From DASYTH01 sp035762905 (GTDB lineage Bacteria; Actinomycetota; Actinomycetes; Mycobacteriales; Pseudonocardiaceae), in NCBI RefSeq assembly GCF_035762905.1, contig NZ_DASUCC010000159.1:1-64000 (forward strand): DNA of 64,000 bases, in the 5' to 3' direction. Of the stretch, positions 53,327 to 62,095 are shown piece after piece. A program made the position numbers and the translations under genes. How positions within the stretch are numbered: the stretch's first letter is position 1; the number at the start of each line of letters is the position of its first letter. A model generated the notes under the pieces. It ran no database searches. It was not told the origin of the DNA and saw only the letters and a list, made by a program, of their open reading frames with translations.

Positions 53327-55026
53327 CCCGGGGCGGGGGCCGGCTCCAGCTGCCAGTGGCCGAGCAGCTCCCGGTACAGCGGCGAGGTGGAGCGCAGCGT
53401 CGCGTGGTCGCCGACCACCGCGGTGCTGCCGTCCAGCACCAGCACCCGCCGGGCCCGCAGCGCGGAGCTGACCCGGTGCGCGATCACGATCAACGTGCCC
53501 GGCCGGGCGGCGAACGCCTCCTCGGCGCGCCGCTCGGCCGCCGGGTCCAGATGACAGGTCGCCTCGTCGAGCACCGCCAGCGGCGCCGGCGCGAGATACG
53601 CCCGGACCAGCGCGAGAAGTTGGCGCTCACCCGCGGACAGCTCGGCCGGCACCAGCTCGGCCCGGTCCCCGCCGAGCCGGTCGACCAGCGCCTCGGCGCC
53701 GACCGCCGCGGCCGCCGCCCGCACCTGCTCCGGGCTCGCCGACGGGTGCAGGTAGGTCAGGTTGTCCCAGACCGTCCCGGCGAACACGTACGCCTCCTGC
53801 GGGATCAGCACCCGGATCCCGGCCAACCGGTCGGGGGCGAGGTCGGCCGCCGGTACGCCGCCGACGTCGACCACTCCCCCGACCGGTCGCAACAGCCCGC
53901 ACAGCAGTCCGGCCAGGGTGGACTTGCCGATGCCGCTCGGCCCGACGATCGCCAGGTGATCGCCCTCGGGCACGGAGAGATTCAGGTTGTGCAGCACCGG
54001 TTCGGCGTGCGGGCCGTAGGCGAAGGTGACCCCGCGCAGCTCGAGGTCGTGCCGCCGGGGCGGCTCGGCCGGCCGGGGCGCGGTGTGCGGCGGAACGCAG
54101 GCGTCCAGGATGCGGCCGAGCGTGACCACGAACCGCAGTCCGCTGCCGCCCAGGCCGGAGATCACGTTGCGCAGCGCGGGCTGGAGTCCGAAGAGGACAT
54201 ACGTCAGCCCGCCCATGATCGCGCCCGCGGTCAGCCCCTGCCGGACCAGCCACGGACCGGCAAACAACAGGGTCAGCAGCGGCAGCCAGCCGCCGACCGC
54301 GAAGCACAGCGTGCGCAGGGCCGACACCCAGGCCAGCGCCCGCTCGGCGGCGGCCTGCTCGTCGATCGACCTGGCCACCAGCCCGGCCGCGTGCTCCTCG
54401 GTGCCGGTGGCGAACACGTCCCGGATCCCGCCGAGCACCGCGGTCGCCGACGCGGCCAGCCGCTCGTCGGCCAGCACCGCCGCGCGTTGCCGGGCCGCGG
54501 CCATGCCGAGCGTGCCGAGGAACAGGCCGAACCCGAGCAGGAACGTCGGCAAGATCAGCAGCGCCACCACCGGAGCCACGGACAGCAGGCCGATCGCCAC
54601 CCCGACCACCGCGACCAGGAACCCGCGGACGATCAGGATCAGCCCGGCGTAGGTGTCCCGGACGGTCTCCACCTGCCGGGTCAGCCGGGCCAGCGCGCCG
54701 GACTCCGGCCGCCCGGCGACCGCGCCGAGCAGCGCACCGCCGGCCACCCGGCTGACCAGGTCGTCGCGCATCGGCTCGACCAGTTCGCCGAGCCGCCGGA
54801 ACACGAACCGGGAACCCACCGCGCCGATCGCCGACGCCACCATGAACCCGGCCAGCCACAGCAGGCCAACCACCGGCCGCCCGGCAAGGAACCCGTCGTC
54901 CACGGCCCGGGCGATGGCCACCCCGGACAGCGCGGCGGGCAGCGCCTCCGGCACCGACCACCCGACCAGGCCCAGCAACGGCCGGCGGCGCAGCGCGGCC
55001 AGCCCGTACCGGATCTCCCGCATCAT
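53323..55026 (-). CDS. ramB: ABC half-transporter of the lanthipeptide locus (RamB-like)
   Basis: 567 aa from ATG 55026, whose ATGA overlaps the stop of the partner gene. N-terminal membrane domain of about six helices, then ATPase with Walker A GPSGIGKST, signature SAGERQLL and Walker B LAVLDEATCHLD. It pairs with the upstream half-transporter to export the modified peptide. Confidence 0.85.
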   Translation of the reverse strand: MMREIRYGLAALRRRPLLGLVGWSVPEALPAALSGVAIARAVDDGFLAGRPVVGLLWLAGFMVASAIGAVGSRFVFRRLGELVEPMRDDLVSRVAGGALLGAVAGRPESGALARLTRQVETVRDTYAGLILIVRGFLVAVVGVAIGLLSVAPVVALLILPTFLLGFGLFLGTLGMAAARQRAAVLADERLAASATAVLGGIRDVFATGTEEHAAGLVARSIDEQAAAERALAWVSALRTLCFAVGGWLPLLTLLFAGPWLVRQGLTAGAIMGGLTYVLFGLQPALRNVISGLGGSGLRFVVTLGRILDACVPPHTAPRPAEPPRRHDLELRGVTFAYGPHAEPVLHNLNLSVPEGDHLAIVGPSGIGKSTLAGLLCGLLRPVGGVVDVGGVPAADLAPDRLAGIRVLIPQEAYVFAGTVWDNLTYLHPSASPEQVRAAAAAVGAEALVDRLGGDRAELVPAELSAGERQLLALVRAYLAPAPLAVLDEATCHLDPAAERRAEEAFAARPGTLIVIAHRVSSALRARRVLVLDGSTAVVGDHATLRSTSPLYRELLGHWQLEPAPAPG

Positions 55027-56669
55027 TGGAACACCGCCCGGTAGTCCGGCGAATCCCACAGCCGCTCGTGCGGTCCGGTGGCGCGGACCACGCCGCCGTC
55101 CAGCCACACCACCAGATCGGCGCGCGCCGCGGTGGCCGCCCGGTGCGTGACGATCAGCCGGGTGCGCCGGTCGCCGCCGGTCAGCGCCTGCCCGATCTGC
55201 ATCTCGGTCACCATGTCCAGGCTGGACGTGGCGTCGTCGAGCACCAGCACCCGTTCGGCCGGCCAGGCCCGGGCCAGCCCCAGCCGTTGCAGCTCGCCGC
55301 CGGACATCGGGGCGTCGGCCAACGCCGTGCCGTACCCCTCGGGCAGCCGGCTGACGAACTCGTGTGCGTGCACCGCCTTGGCACAGGCGTGGATCCGGTC
55401 CGGGTCGAGCCCGGGGCCGATCGCGTCGGCGATCGAGTCGCCGACCAGCACCGGGCGCTCGAACGCACAGGCCACGGCGGCGCGCAGCTCGTCCCGGGTC
55501 AGCTCGGCCAGCGGCACGCCGTCGAGCAGCACCCGGCCCTCGTCCGGATCACGCAGCCGGGCCGCGACCCCGGCCAGCATCGACTTGCCGGCGCCGGACC
55601 GCCCCACGACCGCGACCGCCGAACCACCCGGAACGGTGAGATCGACGCCATCCAGCAGGGTGACGTCACCGGCGCGTACCACGACCCCGCGCAGCTCCAG
55701 CGCGCCGGGACCGTCCGGCAGGGTCCGGGTGCCGAAGCCGACCGGCTCGACCTCCAGCACCTCCCCGGCCCGGCGCGCGCCCGCCCTGGCCCGGGCCAGC
55801 CCGCCGAACACCCCGGTCAGCGAGCCGAGTCCGACCCCGAGGACCGCGTACTGGCCGGCCGCGAACAGCTCACCGGGACTGATCCGGCCGGCGGAGAGGG
55901 CGAGCCCCCCTGCGGCCAGCACGGCGACCAGCACCAGCGGACCGACCACGCCGGCCTGTGCACTGGTGCGGGACAGCACCTCCCAGGTGCGCCGGCCTTC
56001 CGCGTGCAGCTCCGGCAGCGGTTCGAGCACCCGCGTCTGTTCGCGCTCGACCGTGCCGGCCGCGGCGATCGTGCGCGCGCCGCCGAGCGACTCGCTGAGC
56101 CGGGCGGCGATCCGGCCCTGGATCTGTTGGTAGGAAAGGACGATCGCGGCCGTGCGGCGGGTGAACGTCCGCAGTACCAGGATCACCAGCCCGACGCCGG
56201 CCAGAAACGCCACCGCCAGCCAGATGTCGATGTAGGCCAGCAGCACCAGGCTGCCGACCGGGGGTAGCAGGGCGGTGCCGACGGACACCAGGCTCGGTCC
56301 GGCGTGCGCGGCCTCACCGGCGTTGCCGGACACCCGGCTCACCAGGTCGCCGGTGTCGAACCGCCGGCCGCCGGCCGGTCCGACCGCGAGCAGGTGGCGG
56401 ATCAGGCGATCGCGCAGCCACGCCGTCGTACTTGCCACGCACGCGACCCCGGCGAACGTGCCGGTCAGGTCGACCAGCACGCTGAGGGCCACCAATGCGG
56501 CCGCCACGGCCAGCCAGCGGCCGCTGTCCCCGCCGGCCACGATCTCGTCCACCGCCCGGCCGAGCACGGCCGGAAAGGCAAGCGCACCCAAGGTTCCGGC
56601 GAGCGCACCGAGCCCGATCAGCGGCAGCCAGCCGCCGGCCCGGCGGACGGCCGCGCCGAACGTGGTCAC
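55023..56669 (-). CDS. ramA: ABC half-transporter of the lanthipeptide locus (RamA-like)
   Basis: 548 aa from GTG 56669 with AGGGGAGG 4 nt upstream; the open frame begins at a TTG (56693) lacking such a site. Membrane domain, then Walker A GRSGAGKSM, signature SGGELQRLG and Walker B VLVLDDATSSLD. No peptidase domain is present, so leader removal must be done by another protease, as in SapB-type systems. Confidence 0.85.
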   Translation of the reverse strand: MTTFGAAVRRAGGWLPLIGLGALAGTLGALAFPAVLGRAVDEIVAGGDSGRWLAVAAALVALSVLVDLTGTFAGVACVASTTAWLRDRLIRHLLAVGPAGGRRFDTGDLVSRVSGNAGEAAHAGPSLVSVGTALLPPVGSLVLLAYIDIWLAVAFLAGVGLVILVLRTFTRRTAAIVLSYQQIQGRIAARLSESLGGARTIAAAGTVEREQTRVLEPLPELHAEGRRTWEVLSRTSAQAGVVGPLVLVAVLAAGGLALSAGRISPGELFAAGQYAVLGVGLGSLTGVFGGLARARAGARRAGEVLEVEPVGFGTRTLPDGPGALELRGVVVRAGDVTLLDGVDLTVPGGSAVAVVGRSGAGKSMLAGVAARLRDPDEGRVLLDGVPLAELTRDELRAAVACAFERPVLVGDSIADAIGPGLDPDRIHACAKAVHAHEFVSRLPEGYGTALADAPMSGGELQRLGLARAWPAERVLVLDDATSSLDMVTEMQIGQALTGGDRRTRLIVTHRAATAARADLVVWLDGGVVRATGPHERLWDSPDYRAVFQ

Positions 56670-56747
56670 AAGACCTCCCCTAACAGAGCACAAAGACTCC
56701 GGTGGCCCGTGGAGTGCCCAACTATCATGGAAAAATAGGGCAGCGGC

Positions 56748-56772
56748 CCCGGACGAACGCGACTCGTCCGGG
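56748..56772 (-). terminator. Partial terminator between precursor and transporter genes
   Basis: Perfect 9-bp inverted repeat CCCGGACGA / TCGTCCGGG with 7-nt loop, 35 bp after the precursor stop. It would let the precursor be made in excess over the transporters. Confidence 0.6.
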
Positions 56773-56807
56773 ACCGCGCCTGCTTGTCAACGCACTCGAC
56801 GAGAACG

Positions 56808-56957
56808 TCAGTGGCAGATCAGCACGGACAGGCCGCTGGTGCCGTCGCACAGGGTCACGGAGAGGTTGCTCGGGCAGCTGTGCCCGGACGAGCTGCTGCC
56901 ACCGGCGGTGGCCTCGGGCGCCGCGGACTCCATACCCTGCAGGTCGAGAACCGACAT
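56808..56957 (-). CDS. ramS: Class III lanthipeptide precursor (SapB/AmfS-like)
   Basis: 49 aa from ATG 56957, with AAAGGAGTG just upstream. The leader begins MSVLDLQGME, the LDLQ-x-ME pattern recognised by RamC/AmfT-type synthetases. The core has two S-x-x-S-x-x-x-C motifs, residues 30-37 (SNLSVTLC) and 41-48 (SGLSVLIC), each able to form a lanthionine or labionin ring; SapB has the same two-ring plan. An extra Cys28 lies before the first ring. The mature peptide is probably a surfactant that aids aerial growth. 24 bp after the LanKC gene. Confidence 0.93.
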   Translation of the reverse strand: MSVLDLQGMESAAPEATAGGSSSSGHSCPSNLSVTLCDGTSGLSVLICH

Positions 56958-56980
56958 GGTCACTCCTTTGAATCGGTGAT

Positions 56981-59596
56981 TCACAAACCCGCACCGGTAG
57001 GTGCGGGAGCTTGGACTTCCGCCGCCGCGCGACTCCGGGTCGGCGCGAGCAGCGGAAGGTGTATCGGCTGGTCGTGCAGGGCCGCGGCGATCGCGAGCAG
57101 CACGCCGGCCGTGCCTGTGGCGAGATCCATCGACAGCCGCAACAAACCGGTGCCCGGGAAGGCGATCCCGTCGGCGTAGGGCAGCGCGTGCCAGCCGAGG
57201 TTGCGGAGCTGCACGGTCACGAGTGGGTCGGTGGCCGGTGCCGCCGACCGCCCGGCCAGGTACTGCAGGATGCCGGCGCGGCCGGTGAACATCCCCGGCA
57301 GGATGTACATGGGAAGCTGGCAGGTCAGCTCGATCCGGCTGACCGCCTCGGCGAACTGCTCGTCGGGCCGCCGCATGAGGTACTCGTCGAGAGCCAGGCC
57401 GATGCCCACACTGCCGGCGGCGAGGTAGGGCATGGTCCGCCAGCCCTCGTTGACCTCGAGCGTGCCGGACGACCGGACGACACAGCGCCGCAGGTCACGG
57501 CGCAGCGCCTCGGCCGCGGCGTCGAGGAACGCGTCATCGCCGGTCTCGTCGTAGATCCGCATCAGCAACAGCGCCTGCCCGGCCTTGCCCTGCATCAGGC
57601 CGGCGCTCGGGCCGCTGCCGCCACTGATCAGGGGATCGGTGCGGTGGGCGTCCGGGTCGGGCTCGCGGAGCCGGTCACAGACCAGCTCCGCGGCCCGGTG
57701 GGCGGCCAGCCGCAGCACCGGCTCGCCCGTCTTGTCCGCGAAGTGCAACAGGTTCAGCCCGATTCCGGCCAGTCCTCCGGACAGGTGGGAGCCGAGCGAC
57801 TCCCAGTTCTCCCGGAGGCAGATGTCGAGCACGTCCAACGCCTGCTGCCGGTAGCCGAGGTGGTCGAGTGCGAAGGCCACCCCGTGCAGGCCGTCGAACA
57901 GGCCGGGCCGGGTGCCGCTGGCCGGGTTGGTCGCCCGGCGCAGCAGCCATTCCTCGTGTTGCGGGTGGCGGCCTCCGCCGGCGGCCGAGATGGCGTAGAG
58001 CACGCCCGCCGCACCATAGGCAAGACCAAGACCACCGGTCGCGAACTGTTGGATGTCACCGGGGAAGAGCCGATCGTCGCGATCCGGAGTGGCGCTGGCG
58101 AGGATCGCACGCACCATTGCGTCACGCTGCTCGGGCCAGTGGACCTGCTCCGGCTCGATCCCCGGTGACGGCACCGAACGGAACTCCGCCGGCACGATCA
58201 CCTCGATGGCCCGCTCGAGGAATCCGGGCGGGACCGGGAAATGCTCCTTGATGATCTCGACGAACTGGGTCGCCTTGGGCCGGTGCAGCCAGACCAGGTT
58301 GGTCATCGGCAGGAACAGCGCGAGCCGCAAGCAGGCCAGCGCGTACTTGTCGACGTCGACACCGGTGACGCTGCGCGGGGCGGCGAAGCCCTGCTGGGCC
58401 AGGCCCGGCCGGACGGCGTTCTCGACCGGACCGGCGACCTCGAAGTCCAGCAGGGTGGCCGAACCGTCCGGTCGGACGATCACGTTGAACAGGTGCAGAT
58501 CGCCGTAGATCACGCCGCGCTCGTGCACCTCGGTCAGCGTCCGTTCGACCTGGGCGTGGACGTTGACCGCCCAGTCGGCGTATTCGGCGTAGTCCTCGGG
58601 TCCGGCGGTCGGATCGGTGAGCGGAAAGCGGAGCACGATGGCCTTGCTGAGCACCTCGCCGTCGACCTGCTCCATGACCAGGAACCGGTGCTCGCCCAAC
58701 GTGAACAGGTCGTAGACCTTGGGAATGCCGGGGATGCCGGCCAGCCGGGTGAGGATGTCGTGCTCGCGTTGCAGCCGGCACACCGCGTCCTCGCCCCAGG
58801 CGTCCAGGCCGGAGTGCGGGCGGGCCTCCTTGAGCACCACCGCTTCACCGGTCCGGGTGTCGGTGCCGGCGTAGATGCCGCCGCCGTTGGAGAAGTGCAG
58901 CACCTTCTCGATCTTGTACGGCAGGTCGGCCACGGTGGTCGCGTTGCGGGCGGCCAGGTGCGGCTCGAGGAAGGCGGGCAGGGTCACCCACGGCGGAACG
59001 GTGAACACCGGGTTACGGGAGTCCGGTACCAGCTCACCCTCGGGATTGGTGATCGCCGGTACCAGTTCGCCGCCGTCGTTGACCATGTAACGCATGGCGA
59101 AGGCGCCATAGCGAACGAATAACGGACCATTGCCCCAGCGCAGATCCGTGAGAATGTACGGGTTCGGCTCGCCGTCCAGTATTTGGCCGAGTTCGCGCAG
59201 GATGGTCTCGCACTGGGTATCATCGGACGGGTAGATGGCGACCAGTTTTCCGCTGTATCCGCGGGGGGCGTACTTGGAGACCCGGGCATTAAGCGCACTT
59301 ACCGAACGGAGGAACTTGAACTGGATTCCACGCGGTACGCAATAGTCCCAGACCGCACCGACGACCCGCTCGGCATTGCCGAGGGTGGCCGAGGCGTGGA
59401 TCTTCCAGCCCTGCGCCGGCAGCCGCTCCGACGTGCCCGGATCCACGACCAGCCAGTCATCCTGGTCCTTGATCTGCCAGCCTTCCGGCAGCGGGCGGGC
59501 GGCGGCGGAAAACGACGCTCCGGCGGTTTGTTCCGAGTGCATCGCATCGTAGAACGAAGGATCCGCCAGCGTGTACGCCTCGTATGCCTGAGTCAT
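56981..59596 (-). CDS. ramC: Class III lanthipeptide synthetase LanKC (RamC/AmfT-like)
   Basis: 871 aa from ATG 59596 (AAAGAGG upstream). Three domains: N-terminal phospho-Ser/Thr lyase (about 1-215); Ser/Thr-kinase-like domain (about 225-500) with VVLKEARPH, catalytic YGDLHLFNV and metal-binding LLDFEVAG; C-terminal LanC-like cyclase without the Cys-His zinc ligands of class I/II enzymes, as usual for class III. It phosphorylates, dehydrates and cyclises the 49-aa precursor encoded next. First gene of the operon; its promoter lies in 59597-59700, where only weak promoter-like sequences are seen. Confidence 0.94.
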   Translation of the reverse strand: MTQAYEAYTLADPSFYDAMHSEQTAGASFSAAARPLPEGWQIKDQDDWLVVDPGTSERLPAQGWKIHASATLGNAERVVGAVWDYCVPRGIQFKFLRSVSALNARVSKYAPRGYSGKLVAIYPSDDTQCETILRELGQILDGEPNPYILTDLRWGNGPLFVRYGAFAMRYMVNDGGELVPAITNPEGELVPDSRNPVFTVPPWVTLPAFLEPHLAARNATTVADLPYKIEKVLHFSNGGGIYAGTDTRTGEAVVLKEARPHSGLDAWGEDAVCRLQREHDILTRLAGIPGIPKVYDLFTLGEHRFLVMEQVDGEVLSKAIVLRFPLTDPTAGPEDYAEYADWAVNVHAQVERTLTEVHERGVIYGDLHLFNVIVRPDGSATLLDFEVAGPVENAVRPGLAQQGFAAPRSVTGVDVDKYALACLRLALFLPMTNLVWLHRPKATQFVEIIKEHFPVPPGFLERAIEVIVPAEFRSVPSPGIEPEQVHWPEQRDAMVRAILASATPDRDDRLFPGDIQQFATGGLGLAYGAAGVLYAISAAGGGRHPQHEEWLLRRATNPASGTRPGLFDGLHGVAFALDHLGYRQQALDVLDICLRENWESLGSHLSGGLAGIGLNLLHFADKTGEPVLRLAAHRAAELVCDRLREPDPDAHRTDPLISGGSGPSAGLMQGKAGQALLLMRIYDETGDDAFLDAAAEALRRDLRRCVVRSSGTLEVNEGWRTMPYLAAGSVGIGLALDEYLMRRPDEQFAEAVSRIELTCQLPMYILPGMFTGRAGILQYLAGRSAAPATDPLVTVQLRNLGWHALPYADGIAFPGTGLLRLSMDLATGTAGVLLAIAAALHDQPIHLPLLAPTRSRAAAEVQAPAPTGAGL

Positions 59597-59905
59597 CCCG
59601 CCTCTTTCGCCGCTCAATTGCTGCGCAGGAACATTTTGGTTCTGAGCGCGCCATAGTCAACAGTGTTTTGAGTCATTAATTGTGGATGCAACAGTCACAC
59701 GCCTACTCATGCGTTCCGCACAAGATTTTTTGGACCACCGGGCGGACCTGCGGAAACTACGTTCCGCCAGAGTGCCCGGCAGAGGTTCCCACTTTTGGAG
59801 TAGTTTAAGAATGTCGATCCTGGGAATCCGCGCGCTCGGACCTATGGATAACGGACACATTCCGTAATAACAATACGCATTTCGTGCGGCGACGACCCTT
59901 GCTCA

Positions 59906-59921
59906 AGTGGTCTGGACCATG
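59906..59921 (+). promoter_or_regulatory. DasR-like operator before the GH16 gene
   Basis: AGTGGTCTGGACCATG, with core TGGTCTGGACCA (59908-59919), differs by one base from TGGTCTAGACCA in the DasR-responsive consensus of streptomycetes. It lies 46 bp before the start of the secreted glucanase, so control by N-acetylglucosamine status is plausible. Confidence 0.5.
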
Positions 59922-59966
59922 TCATCCTCGGTTTGTTGGCAAGCACAACAAAATGAGGTGACGACG

Positions 59967-61235
59967 ATGTCCCCCTGCTCCTCATCGCGTCGCGCGTTCG
60001 CCCTGGCCCTCGCGGCCACCGCGGCGTCCGCACTGACCATGGCCCTCCCCGCTCCGGCCGCCGGCAGCCCGCCACCCGATGCCGGCATCGCGGCCGTGAC
60101 GTTCGCCGACGAGTTCAACGGACCGGCCGGCAGCCCGGTGGACGGCAGCAAGTGGCTGCTGGAAACCGGCGACAACGTCAGCAACCACGAGCGGCAGTGG
60201 TACACCAACAGCACCCGCAACGCCGCCATGGACGGCGCGGGCAACCTGGTGATCACCGCGCGGCGGGAGAACCCCGGCGGGTTCAACTGCTGGTACGGCA
60301 GCTGCCAGTACACCTCGGCGCGGCTGAACACCTCCGGCCGGTTCACCCAGACCTACGGCCACTTCGAGGCCCGCATCAAGATGTCCCGCGGCCAGGGCAT
60401 GTGGCCGGCGTTCTGGATGCTCGGCAACAACATCGGCAGCGTGGGCTGGCCGGCGAGCGGCGAGATCGACATCATGGAGAACGTCGGCTTCGAGCCGCGC
60501 ACCGTGCACGGCACCCTGCACGGGCCGGGCTACTCCGGCGGCGCGGGCATCGGCGCCGGCTTCAGCATTCCCGGCGCGTTCGCCGACGCCTTCCACGTGT
60601 TCGCCATCGACTGGGCGCCCAACCGGATCACCTGGTCCGTCGACGGCACCGTCTACCAGACCCGCACCCCGGCCGACCTCGGCGGCAACCGCTGGGTCTT
60701 CGACCACCCGTTCTTCATCATCCTCAACCTCGCCGTCGGCGGCTTCTGGCCCGGCGACCCGGACGCCAGCACGGTGTTCCCGCAACAACTTCTGATCGAC
60801 TACGTCCGGGTCACCAACGACACCGGCGGCACCCCGCCGCCGCCGCCCGGCCGCACCGGTCCGATCACCGGCATCGGCGCCAAGTGCGTCGACGTCGCCG
60901 GCGCCAACCCCGCCAACGGCACCCCGGTCCAACTCTGGGACTGCAACGGCACCAACGCCCAACGCTGGACCCTTGGCACCGACGCCACGATCCGCGCCCT
61001 CGGCAAGTGCCTCGACGTGACCTCAGCCGGCACGGCCAACGGCACCCCCGTCCAACTCTGGGACTGCAACGGCACCGGCGCCCAACGCTGGACCGTCACC
61101 GCGGCCCGCGACATCGTCAACCCGCAGGCCAACAAGTGCCTCGACGCCAGCAACAGCAGCTCCGCCAACGGCACCCGGCTACAAATCTGGACCTGCACCG
61201 GCACCGCCAACCAGAAATGGACCACCCCCGCCTGA
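59967..61235 (+). CDS. Secreted GH16 beta-glucanase with ricin-type (CBM13) domain
   Basis: 422 aa from ATG 59967 (GAGGTG upstream). Signal peptide, then a GH16 domain with active-site motif GEIDIMENVG: nucleophile Glu166, Asp168 and acid/base Glu171. A short Pro-rich linker (TPPPPPGRTG) leads to a ricin B-like domain with three repeats, each ending Q-x-W (AQRW, AQRW, NQKW). Likely an endo-1,3-beta-glucanase attacking fungal or plant glucans. Two of the three ricin repeats are almost identical in DNA. Confidence 0.93.
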   Translation: MSPCSSSRRAFALALAATAASALTMALPAPAAGSPPPDAGIAAVTFADEFNGPAGSPVDGSKWLLETGDNVSNHERQWYTNSTRNAAMDGAGNLVITARRENPGGFNCWYGSCQYTSARLNTSGRFTQTYGHFEARIKMSRGQGMWPAFWMLGNNIGSVGWPASGEIDIMENVGFEPRTVHGTLHGPGYSGGAGIGAGFSIPGAFADAFHVFAIDWAPNRITWSVDGTVYQTRTPADLGGNRWVFDHPFFIILNLAVGGFWPGDPDASTVFPQQLLIDYVRVTNDTGGTPPPPPGRTGPITGIGAKCVDVAGANPANGTPVQLWDCNGTNAQRWTLGTDATIRALGKCLDVTSAGTANGTPVQLWDCNGTGAQRWTVTAARDIVNPQANKCLDASNSSSANGTRLQIWTCTGTANQKWTTPA

Positions 61236-61290
61236 CCAACCCCGGGCACGGCAGGCCCGCGCCGCGACCCGCACCGCCGGTAGCCAGTTA

Positions 61291-61303
61291 CTTGCCACGC
61301 AAG
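61291..61303 (+). promoter_or_regulatory. Inverted repeat at the PadR start (possible autoregulatory operator)
   Basis: CTTGC-CAC-GCAAG, a perfect 5-bp inverted repeat extended by TA on both sides (one extra G), ends 5 bp before the padR start codon. PadR proteins often repress their own operon by binding such sites. Confidence 0.4.
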
Positions 61304-61308
61304 GTAGT

Positions 61309-61659
61309 ATGCGCGGCATGGAAGCGTGGACCGGTTTGGGGACGGCGTTGCGGCGCGGGACTCTGGAGTTCTGCGTGCTTGCCATGCTCGAAACCGAACC
61401 GCGCTACGGCATCGAACTGGTCAGCCGGCTCGCCGCGCAGACCGCCCTGACCACCACCGAGGGCACGCTCTACCCGCTGCTGGCCCGGTTGCGGCGCACC
61501 GGATGGGTCGCCACCACCTGGCAGGAGTCGCCGGCCGGGCCGCCCCGCCGCTACTACGAGCTGACCAGCCAGGGCAAGGAGGCGCTGGCCCACTTCCGTT
61601 CGGAGTGGGTCGCGTTCCGCACCGCCGTGGACCGCACCGTGGGGACGGAGCACACATGA
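61309..61659 (+). CDS. PadR-family transcriptional regulator
   Basis: 116 aa winged-helix protein: RRGTLEFCVLAMLETEPRYGIELVSRL, TEGTLYPLLARLRRTGWV and RRYYELTSQGKEAL are standard PadR sequences. It usually represses an adjacent membrane-protein or efflux gene until a ligand binds. The stop overlaps the next start (ATGA), the common PadR plus HAAS-domain gene pair. Confidence 0.92.
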   Translation: MRGMEAWTGLGTALRRGTLEFCVLAMLETEPRYGIELVSRLAAQTALTTTEGTLYPLLARLRRTGWVATTWQESPAGPPRRYYELTSQGKEALAHFRSEWVAFRTAVDRTVGTEHT

Positions 61660-62087
61660 CACAGTCGATCGACCGTCTGGACCGCCTCGTCGAGGACTAT
61701 CTCGGCGCGGTCTCCTACGCCTGCCGCGAGCTGCCGCAGGAGCAACGCGACGATCTCGTCGGGGACCTCCGCGAACACATCACCGCCGCCCGCGCGGTGC
61801 TGTACCAACCGACCGAGGCCGCCGTCCGCACCATCCTGGACCGCCTCGGCGAACCCGCCGCCATCGCCGCCGAGGCGCGCCTGGCCGCCGGCCTCGGCGC
61901 CGCGGCCGCCCCGCCACCCGCCCGGGATCACGGCCGACCCACCCGGCCGGCCCGCCGCTTTCTGGAGCGACCACTCCCGCCGATCGCCGTCACGATCCTG
62001 ATGGCGATGACCCTGATCGCGATCACCATGATGGTCATCGGCGTCACGCTGGCCCTGCGCGAGCCGCCACCCGCACCCCTGCGGTAG
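61656..62087 (+). CDS. HAAS-domain membrane protein, partner of PadR
   Basis: 143 aa. The N-terminal half DRLVEDYLGAVSYACRELPQEQRDDLVGDLREHI followed by LDRLGEPAAIAAEAR is typical of the HAAS/DUF1700-like region found after padR genes. One or two membrane helices lie near the end (ILMAMTLIAITMMVIGVTLAL). It is translationally coupled to padR. Its biochemical role is unknown. Confidence 0.82.
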   Translation: MTQSIDRLDRLVEDYLGAVSYACRELPQEQRDDLVGDLREHITAARAVLYQPTEAAVRTILDRLGEPAAIAAEARLAAGLGAAAAPPPARDHGRPTRPARRFLERPLPPIAVTILMAMTLIAITMMVIGVTLALREPPPAPLR

Positions 62088-62095
62088 GCGGACGG

